11,557 bases of DNA, from positions 1 through 11,557 of the forward strand of contig JAFPAZ010000115.1 in assembly GCA_017390645.1 (NCBI GenBank), read 5' to 3'. The DNA comes from Lachnospiraceae bacterium (GTDB lineage: Bacteria > Bacillota_A > Clostridia > Lachnospirales > Lachnospiraceae). The translations under genes were made by a program, and so were the position numbers. Each line of letters begins with the position of its first letter. Positions within the stretch are counted from its first letter, which is position 1. Under the pieces are notes generated by a model, which ran no database searches, was not told where the DNA came from, and saw nothing but the letters and a program-made list of their open reading frames with translations. Below, one piece after another: positions 7,071 through 11,557 of the stretch.

Positions 7071-7148
7071 AACTGCATCCTTCTTTGGCAGTTTCGGATC
7101 ATTCTTCTAAATCTGCCAGCTTTCATTCACAATTTTTACCTAAGATAT

Positions 7149-7177
7149 ATCATACAACAAATACATTTCAGATACAA
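7149..7177 (-). promoter_or_regulatory. Probable sigma-A promoter of tilS-hpt-ftsH
   Basis: On the minus strand TTGTAT (7177-7172) and TATGAT (7154-7149) are 17 bp apart. The -10 matches 5 of 6 consensus bases and the -35 has the key TTG. Predicted start is near 7142, leaving about 70 nt of leader. The perfect palindrome at 7218-7243 lies about 40 bp upstream of the -35, where an activator might bind. Confidence 0.45.
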
Positions 7178-7217
7178 GTCATTCTTTATGATACCAGATG
7201 AAACTGTTACGTTACTG

Positions 7218-7243
7218 GTCACTGTTCACACGTGAACAGTGAC
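7218..7243. repeat. Perfect 12-bp-arm palindrome between spoIIE and tilS
   Basis: GTCACTGTTCAC (7218-7229) and GTGAACAGTGAC (7232-7243) are exact complements around a 2-bp centre. Related, less perfect sequences lie at 5065-5090 and 2731-2757, and a half copy (TTACTGTTCAC) at 10796-10805. No T-run follows on either strand, so a terminator is unlikely. It could be a protein-binding site or one member of a dispersed palindromic repeat family. Confidence 0.65.
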
Positions 7244-7309
7244 GTATTGGTTTCTGCATGGAAATTCGTTTTCCAAAACAAAAAACCACCTCTGAATCAT
7301 GCTGACATC

Positions 7310-9574
7310 TTACTTTTTCCAGATACCCACGACTAAAATCGTCATATCATCCCTTACTTTCTGGTTTCCCTGTTCTAATACCTGTTCCATTAATTCATCT
7401 GCCATTTCCTGTGGATTTTTACTTTTTATCTTTAAGATCGTGTCCTTCATCCAATTTTCTTTGTCCTCCTCAATACAATCTGTAATTCCGTCGCTGATAA
7501 AAATCAGCATATCCCCATCATAAAGCTTTTTTTCCACCTGCTCCAGCTCATTTTCTTCCATTACACCCAGTGGAAAATTTGTAGATTGAATTAATTCAAC
7601 CATATTTTCCCTTTTAATAAAAGTAGAAGCTGCGCCTGCCTTGATGATAGATATCATTCCTGTAAACAAATCTATTTCGCAAAAATCCAAGGTCGTAAAC
7701 ATATCTTCTTTGTTTCCCACCCCTGCCAGGCAATTCATAAGCCCTAAAGCAGAAGGTACATAAAATCCGGCTTCTAATAATCGTTCCATAACCTCAATGA
7801 CTTTTCCACTTTCTAAAGAAGCCTCTAATCCACTTCCCATACCATCGGAAAGTAAAAGATATGTTTTTCCGTTTTCACTGTCTACAATCGAAAAATTATC
7901 TCCCGAAATTCCTTCTCCTTCCTTTGTTTTTTTTGCAATTCCTCTCAAATAATAATAATTGGCATCCTGACAAAAACGAAAAAGCTGATATTCCTTTGTT
8001 ATCATACGATTGGTGTAATTACTTTCCTTCATTGGCACATTCATGACTTTAGAAAGCAGTTTTTTAATATCCTTTGTCATAATAATCCCGTCAAAAAGGG
8101 TTTTTCCTTCAAAATAGAGTTCTTTTCTTCCTTTTTTTTCTGCAATCATAATTTTCCGAATGCTGATTCCTTCCTTTTTTAAGGCTTGTACTACTTTTCT
8201 TTCTAACCCTCGTTTTTGTTTCATTGGAACATACATGGTACTTCCGATTTCTTCCATCATTTGCCCAACTTTGGTTATTTCTGCAGCAATGGCCTCTTGT
8301 CCCTCCAGCATTCTGTTTTTCCACCACAAATCTCTTTTTGCAGTTTCATAATTTCTATTTGTTTCCATAATAAAATAATCCAAATGCTGACATTGTTCCA
8401 TAAAATCTTTTGGAATATCTTCTTCTTTCAAATCTCCATTTTCCTCTAATGCGCCTAAAATACTGTAGCCTGCACGATAGGTATCGAATGAATTTTCACT
8501 CCAGCATTCTGTATAATTCTCACAGGAAGCACAAAGTCCCCCGGAAACTTCCTCCATAACAGAAACAAATTCCTGCTGTTTTAACCGGTTTCTCCGTTTT
8601 TGTTTTACTGAAATACTTTTTCCCAATGCCAAAAATCCTTCTGCAAGCTCTTCCATTCTTATCTGCTGCATCCGATTCATTTCATTGGTAATCACATTAT
8701 CCACCTGAAATCCATCGTAATCTATTTTTTCTATCCAGGCTTTTGGGGTAAACAAGAAAACAATCACTCCACTAAAAGCTCCTCGAATCATCCCTACCTG
8801 AAAAATGGATTCATCATAATATATCCCTAACAATATAAATGCAGCCATGGTAGCAAGAATACTTCCGCTTTTTTTTAATTCCCGTCCAATACCTGCTGCT
8901 ATTGCCAATAGAACGAAAGCTCCCAATAATCCAATTTCTCCATATCGATAGGATACCACCATACCACAGACCGCCCCAATTAGGGCTCCTTCTCTTACTC
9001 CATAACGATATCCAAATACTAAAAGCAAATAAAACCCTACTGATGTTAATATGTAGATTTCTCCCACTTTTCCCGGCAATGCGCCCAAAACACAACTTAA
9101 AAGGATTAGATTACCAGTTAATTCCCTAGCCCCCATTTCCAAAAGGTTTTTTTCTTTTCTTCTTCCCTCCAGACTTTCTTTAAACATGATACAACACACA
9201 CTAGTAAGGATGGTTCCAAAAAGAATCTTGGTGACAGAAATTTTTTCTGTTCCTGTTATCATTTTTGCCATTATCTGAATAAAGAGTGTCAAAAACGACA
9301 AAAGAAAATATGCTTTGCTCTGTCTGCCTTTGATTCCTTCATAAAGAAAGAAAAATCCCAACATTATAATACTTTGCAGACATACCATAAAAATTCCCTG
9401 ATGGTATCCCATACCTAATATAAACATCAAAAAGCCAAGTAATGATAGTTCCCTTTCTATAACCAAAGCTGCCATAAAACCCATACCGAAAGGATTGATA
9501 CCAACCACTTCAATGGTGGAAAGCAATCCTGCTAAAAGTGCATTGAAACATAAATCTTTTTTTCCTGATTTCAC
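7310..9574 (-). CDS. spoIIE: Stage II sporulation protein E, PP2C-type serine phosphatase
   Basis: Sporulation membrane phosphatase that dephosphorylates the anti-anti-sigma factor SpoIIAA and so releases sigma-F in the forespore; it also binds FtsZ at the polar septum. Numbering from the upstream ATG, residues about 20-290 hold roughly ten membrane segments. A central region follows with a C360/C363/C369 cysteine cluster, then a C-terminal PP2C domain: GISGDNFS (D571), LLLSDGMGSG (D589), KAGAAS, FISDGITD (D707) and RDDMTILVV (D754/D755). I chose the GTG at 9574 (754 residues) because AGGAAGG lies five nt before it and a candidate promoter would start transcription just upstream. The longest frame starts at ATG 9610 (766 residues), which has no good ribosome site. 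The length is somewhat below the Bacillus protein (827). It stands alone between the divIC terminator and tilS. Confidence 0.95.
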   Translation of the reverse strand: MKSGKKDLCFNALLAGLLSTIEVVGINPFGMGFMAALVIERELSLLGFLMFILGMGYHQGIFMVCLQSIIMLGFFFLYEGIKGRQSKAYFLLSFLTLFIQIMAKMITGTEKISVTKILFGTILTSVCCIMFKESLEGRRKEKNLLEMGARELTGNLILLSCVLGALPGKVGEIYILTSVGFYLLLVFGYRYGVREGALIGAVCGMVVSYRYGEIGLLGAFVLLAIAAGIGRELKKSGSILATMAAFILLGIYYDESIFQVGMIRGAFSGVIVFLFTPKAWIEKIDYDGFQVDNVITNEMNRMQQIRMEELAEGFLALGKSISVKQKRRNRLKQQEFVSVMEEVSGGLCASCENYTECWSENSFDTYRAGYSILGALEENGDLKEEDIPKDFMEQCQHLDYFIMETNRNYETAKRDLWWKNRMLEGQEAIAAEITKVGQMMEEIGSTMYVPMKQKRGLERKVVQALKKEGISIRKIMIAEKKGRKELYFEGKTLFDGIIMTKDIKKLLSKVMNVPMKESNYTNRMITKEYQLFRFCQDANYYYLRGIAKKTKEGEGISGDNFSIVDSENGKTYLLLSDGMGSGLEASLESGKVIEVMERLLEAGFYVPSALGLMNCLAGVGNKEDMFTTLDFCEIDLFTGMISIIKAGAASTFIKRENMVELIQSTNFPLGVMEENELEQVEKKLYDGDMLIFISDGITDCIEEDKENWMKDTILKIKSKNPQEMADELMEQVLEQGNQKVRDDMTILVVGIWKK

Positions 9575-9599
9575 TTTAACCTTCCTTTCTCTCATGCAA

Positions 9600-9628
9600 A
9601 TTATCATCATGGATAAAATCCGTGTGCA
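9600..9628 (-). promoter_or_regulatory. spoIIE: Candidate spoIIE promoter
   Basis: On the minus strand TGCACA (9628-9623) and GATAAT (9605-9600) are 17 bp apart, matching consensus at 4 of 6 and 5 of 6 positions. Transcription would begin around 9593, leaving a short leader with AGGAAGG before the GTG start. A 0A-box-like TGACGGA (9641-9647) lies 12 bp upstream. Confidence 0.35.
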
Positions 9629-9655
9629 CTACTTTTTCTTTGACGGACTTTTATC

Positions 9656-9703
9656 AAAAAAAAGAGAACTTCACATTTTGCTATGCAAGCTGTGAAATTC
9701 TCT
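9656..9703 (-). terminator. Rho-independent terminator of yabP-yabQ-divIC
   Basis: On the minus strand a 13-bp stem pairs 9703-9691 with 9675-9663 (AGAGAATTTCACA arm, one G-U pair). Its 15-nt loop can itself close by GC pairs, and a run of eight T (9663-9656) follows. It separates divIC from spoIIE and is nested within an outer 14-bp inverted repeat at 9649-9662 / 9715-9728. Confidence 0.88.
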
Positions 9704-9732
9704 TGATTATATTATTTTTTTGATAAAAATTT

Positions 9733-9770
9733 TGTCGCATTCTATGGCGAACCCTCGTCTTATTTCGACT
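9733..9770. promoter_or_regulatory. Cluster of Spo0A-box-like sites upstream of spoIIE
   Basis: Against the known 0A box TGNCGAA, TGGCGAA (9745-9751) matches fully. TGTCGCA (9733-9739) and AGTCGAA (minus strand, 9770-9764) each have one mismatch, as does TGACGGA at 9641-9647 outside this span. spoIIE is a direct Spo0A target in Bacillus subtilis. The boxes overlap the 3' end of divIC and lie about 110-140 bp from the candidate promoter, with a terminator between, so function is uncertain. Confidence 0.3.
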
Positions 9771-10059
9771 TAATGATAATCTCATCCGGATATACAAGAC
9801 CTAATTTTTCTCTGGCTGTTTCTTCTATGTATTTTTTCGTCTGAACGTATTTCCCTAGTTCTTCTATTTCTTTCGCTTCTTCTTCCTGTTCTATAATCTC
9901 TGCCTCCAGCTTTTCCTTCGTAGCTGCATAAGCCTTACTTTCTTCTGTCAGCTGTCTTCCTTTTATACCTAGCAAAACAGCTAATAAAACCGCCACAAAT
10001 AAAGAACAAAATGCGCTGATTTTAAACTGTTTTCCAACTTTTTTTCTTTCCAATCTCAT
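9760..10059 (-). CDS. divIC: DivIC/FtsB-family septum formation initiator
   Basis: Small bitopic divisome protein that forms a complex with FtsL and DivIB at the division septum, in vegetative and sporulation division. The 99 residues show a basic cytoplasmic N-terminus, one membrane segment at about 14-32, a Glu/Lys-rich coiled coil at about 38-70 and the family C-terminal signature ETAREKLGLVYPDEII (79-94). AAGGTG just before the ATG gives a good ribosome site; it falls in the 11-nt gap after the yabQ stop, so the genes are probably co-transcribed. The position after yabQ and before spoIIE matches Bacillus. A strong terminator follows. The S1-domain gene yabR, next in Bacillus, is absent here. 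Confidence 0.9.
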   Translation of the reverse strand: MRLERKKVGKQFKISAFCSLFVAVLLAVLLGIKGRQLTEESKAYAATKEKLEAEIIEQEEEAKEIEELGKYVQTKKYIEETAREKLGLVYPDEIIIKSK

Positions 10060-10070
10060 TCATTCACCTT

Positions 10071-10448
10071 CTATTTCGAAACTTTTTGATTTCTTTTCAT
10101 TTTACCCTTTTTTCGAACTTTTTTCAATCTATTTTTTAATGTATTTACAAAAAACAGCAAAAAACGACTCAGGGTATTTGCATAAAGGAAGGCCCCTAAT
10201 AACATAAAGACAAGAAAGAATGCTCTGATTTGTCCATAATAATACTGATAATAAATATAATAAATAAAAATCGTTGCAAAAGTCCAAAAGAAAAAATCCT
10301 GAATATGTACAAAAATATTCTTATGTTTGATCAAAATTCGTAATATTCGGAATATATCATATACCGCTACTAAAAATGCTCCTAAAAACAGACTGATAAA
10401 AATTAAGTTCCATTCTTCATACACCGTCTGGTGCAATGCAAGTATCAT
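10071..10448 (-). CDS. yabQ: Spore cortex biosynthesis protein YabQ
   Basis: Membrane protein of the YabQ family; in Bacillus subtilis it is made in the mother cell under sigma-E and is needed for spore cortex formation. The 125 residues begin with a short periplasmic-type segment, then hydrophobic stretches at about 16-31, 50-66 and 74-98. A very basic tail (about 104-125, many Lys/Arg) should lie in the cytoplasm. Its ATG overlaps the yabP stop as ATGA, with GGGAGA inside the yabP end as ribosome site, which indicates translational coupling. The family is weakly conserved in sequence; identification rests on size, membrane layout and its place between yabP and divIC. Confidence 0.87.
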   Translation of the reverse strand: MILALHQTVYEEWNLIFISLFLGAFLVAVYDIFRILRILIKHKNIFVHIQDFFFWTFATIFIYYIYYQYYYGQIRAFFLVFMLLGAFLYANTLSRFLLFFVNTLKNRLKKVRKKGKMKRNQKVSK

Positions 10449-10729
10449 CGGAATAATCTCCCAAACAATCCTTCCTGGGACTTTTCTTCCTGTTTTTTAT
10501 CAGTATATGTCAGACTGTCAATATGTCCGTCAATCTCAATTTCTCCCTTTTCCAGAGTAAGTTTTGTCACATGCAAACCACTTCCCTTAATGTTCAGTCC
10601 GCCTTCTTCCGTACTTAACACTATTTGTGCTGTATCAAAGCTTACCACTTCTAGTACTCCGCTTATATTTCCGGTTTCTCTTCGGTTAATACTTACTCTG
10701 TGATTTTTGGGCAAATATCTCTCATCCAT
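10445..10729 (-). CDS. yabP: Sporulation protein YabP
   Basis: Small soluble protein of the YabP/YqfC family, under sigma-E control in Bacillus subtilis; its molecular role is not known. The 94 residues carry the family pattern: an N-terminal HRVSINRRETGNISGV stretch (10-25), then VVSFDTAQIVLSTEEGGLNIKG (28-49 region) and a beta-rich LHVTKLTLEKGEIEIDGHI core. The polar tail ends in GLFGRLFR. GGAAGG lies about ten nt before the ATG. It leads the yabP-yabQ-divIC unit and overlaps yabQ by four bases. The 109-bp upstream gap holds the rqcP terminator and a TATAAC near 10758 without a clear -35; I could not pick out a convincing sigma-E promoter. Confidence 0.9.
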   Translation of the reverse strand: MDERYLPKNHRVSINRRETGNISGVLEVVSFDTAQIVLSTEEGGLNIKGSGLHVTKLTLEKGEIEIDGHIDSLTYTDKKQEEKSQEGLFGRLFR

Positions 10730-10779
10730 TTTCTATCTACCTTCCATAGTTTCGTTATAAGAATATATGAAGGTGTTAG

Positions 10780-10824
10780 AAAAAGTATTCATCCTTACTG
10801 TTCACAAAAAAAGTAAGGATGAAT
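10780..10824 (-). terminator. Rho-independent terminator of rqcP
   Basis: ATTCATCCTTACT (10787-10799) pairs perfectly with 10812-10824 around a 12-nt loop, 14 nt after the rqcP stop. On the minus strand the stem is followed by ACTTTTT, so the T-run is short and offset. The plus-strand loop and arm contain TTACTGTTCAC, a half of the dispersed palindrome. Confidence 0.7.
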
Positions 10825-10838
10825 CTGCACTTACACTT

Positions 10839-11078
10839 TTACAAATACCGGAACATCTCTTTTGCTTCGTCTTTCTTTACGGTTTCTTGCACAGATAAAA
10901 TTTCTGCTTTTACTGTTTTATTTCCAAACTGGATTTCCAAAACATCCCCTTCTTTTACATTATAAGATGCCTTGACAACATTGCCATTTACCATAACTCT
11001 TCCTGCATCACAGGCTTCATTGGCTACGGTACGTCTTTTAATGATACGTGATACTTTTAAATATTTATCTAATCTCAT
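10839..11078 (-). CDS. rqcP: RqcP, S4-domain ribosome quality-control factor
   Basis: Small RNA-binding protein (YabO in older Bacillus naming) that acts with RqcH on obstructed 50S subunits and supports C-terminal alanine tailing of stalled nascent chains. The 79 residues are a single S4 domain, MRLDKYLKVSRIIKRR... with AGRVMVNG and a KxSYxVKxGD turn, close to the family length. The open frame extends 24 codons upstream to a GTG at 11150, but that part is inside the hup terminator hairpin and T-run. The ATG at 11078 has GGAG six nt upstream and fits the family N-terminus. It follows hup, as in many Clostridia, and ends at its own terminator. No clear separate promoter was found, so read-through from hup may drive it. 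Confidence 0.92.
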   Translation of the reverse strand: MRLDKYLKVSRIIKRRTVANEACDAGRVMVNGNVVKASYNVKEGDVLEIQFGNKTVKAEILSVQETVKKDEAKEMFRYL

Positions 11079-11133
11079 ACTCTGCTCCAAACCTCTTTCT
11101 TTCACAGAAAATATCCTAAATTTCGCAAAAAAG

Positions 11134-11162
11134 AAAAAAAGTGCCTGCACTTATGCAGACAC
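11134..11162 (-). terminator. Rho-independent terminator of hup
   Basis: On the minus strand GTGTCTGC (11162-11155), the loop ATAAGT and GCAGGCAC (11148-11141) form an 8-bp stem with one G-U pair. Seven T (11140-11134) and more T-rich sequence follow. It begins about 18 nt after the hup stop. Partial read-through into rqcP is plausible because rqcP has no obvious promoter. Confidence 0.85.
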
Positions 11163-11180
11163 TCACTTCATTTCAGCGAA

Positions 11181-11456
11181 TTAAGCGTTAACAACGTCCT
11201 TTAAAGCCTTTCCTGCTTTAAACTTAGGTGACTTACAAGCTGCGATAGTCATAGGTTCACCATTCTTAGGATTTCTTCCTTGTCTTTCAGCTCTTTCAGA
11301 AACTTCAAAAGTACCGAATCCAACTAATTGGATTTTTTCTCCTTTTGCTAATTCTTCTGAAACTACGTCAGTGAAAGCCTTTAAAGCCTTTTCTGCATCT
11401 TTCTTAGATAATTCTGTTTTTTCTGCAATTGCTGCAACTAATTCTGCCTTGTTCAT
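11181..11456 (-). CDS. hup: HU family DNA-binding protein
   Basis: Abundant nucleoid protein that binds and bends DNA without sequence specificity as a dimer. The 91 residues are the usual HU length: an N-terminal helical pair (MNKAELVAAIAEKTELSKKDAEKAL...), the hinge VGFGTFEVSERAERQGRNP (63-80 region in the longer frame) whose FGTF and RxGRNP motifs define the family, and the C-terminal FKAGKALKD. The frame continues 18 codons further upstream, but the ATG at 11456 is preceded by GAGGAGG about 9 nt away and matches the family start, so the longer form is rejected. It has a strong promoter and its own terminator, consistent with high expression. Confidence 0.96.
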   Translation of the reverse strand: MNKAELVAAIAEKTELSKKDAEKALKAFTDVVSEELAKGEKIQLVGFGTFEVSERAERQGRNPKNGEPMTIAACKSPKFKAGKALKDVVNA

Positions 11457-11524
11457 TTTATGAACTCCTCCTCTAATCTGGAATGTTTTATTTTCAATAG
11501 TTAAGCACAAAATGCCTAGTACTA

Positions 11525-11553
11525 GTTATACCTTGTTATCTCTTGTTTGTCAA
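11525..11553 (-). promoter_or_regulatory. Strong sigma-A promoter of hup
   Basis: On the minus strand a perfect TTGACA (11553-11548) and TATAAC (11530-11525) are 17 bp apart. Predicted start is near 11518, leaving about 60 nt of leader. The palindrome CTAGTACTAG (11516-11525) lies across the probable start site, though such a short palindrome may be chance. Confidence 0.88.
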
Positions 11554-11557
11554 GAAA

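Noticed and set aside
7071..7142. T-box or other riboswitch in the tilS leader
   Set aside because: The leader is only about 70 nt, has no T-box sequence and shows just a 6-bp hairpin.
7218..7243. Terminator of spoIIE
   Set aside because: The hairpin is strong but neither strand has a T-run after it; a T6 run near 7281 has no stem immediately before it.
8109..9095. Minus- and plus-strand open frames inside spoIIE
   Set aside because: They are alternate-frame shadows of a clearly coding gene with intact SpoIIE motifs.
11079..11150. N-terminal extension of rqcP (from GTG at 11150, MQALFFFF...)
   Set aside because: It is translated from the hup terminator hairpin and T-run; the downstream ATG has a ribosome site and matches the S4 family start.
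11457..11510. 18-codon N-terminal extension of HU
   Set aside because: It covers the leader and the GAGGAGG ribosome site; HU proteins begin at the MNKAEL-type start.

Overview
The window looks like core chromosome from a low-GC, endospore-forming Clostridia, most likely Lachnospiraceae (Clostridium cluster XIVa). The evidence is AT-rich DNA, strong AGGAGG-type ribosome sites, sigma-A promoters and a sporulation/division cluster in the Firmicutes order. The genus cannot be fixed from the sequence alone. Every gene found lies on the minus strand, so the window reads from right to left.

Layout in transcription order: hup (HU protein, own strong promoter, terminator); rqcP (S4-domain ribosome quality-control protein, terminator); yabP-yabQ-divIC (two sporulation membrane/cortex genes and a divisome gene, tightly packed, terminator); spoIIE (sporulation PP2C phosphatase); tilS-hpt-ftsH (tRNA lysidine synthetase, purine salvage enzyme, membrane AAA protease, terminator). 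Next is a 562-bp gene-free stretch with an extra terminator and several inverted repeats, then a cytoplasmic neopullulanase-like GH13 enzyme with its terminator. Last come a 366-bp gene-free stretch with a 21-bp tandem repeat, a promoter, tRNA-Tyr, and the first 17 nt of a tRNA-Leu cut by the window edge.

From hup to ftsH this is the conserved block known from Bacillus subtilis (yabO-yabP-yabQ-divIC ... spoIIE ... tilS-hprT-ftsH). It lacks the S1-domain gene yabR that follows divIC there. The genes join translation fidelity (RqcP, TilS), septation (DivIC, SpoIIE, FtsH) and cortex formation (YabP, YabQ). The GH13 gene is a separate metabolic unit placed between this block and the tRNA genes.

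The coding content is ordinary. The unexplained material is intergenic: (a) a degenerate 21-bp tandem repeat upstream of the tRNA promoter; (b) a palindromic element related to GTTACTGTTCAC/GTGAACAGTAAC, recurring in three intergenic gaps with a half copy inside a terminator; (c) an orphan symmetric terminator between ftsH and the GH13 gene that may mark an unannotated small RNA. No new multi-gene system, mobile element or CRISPR array was seen. Three starts (hup, rqcP, spoIIE) were moved downstream of the longest open frame on ribosome-site evidence, and ftsH starts at TTG.
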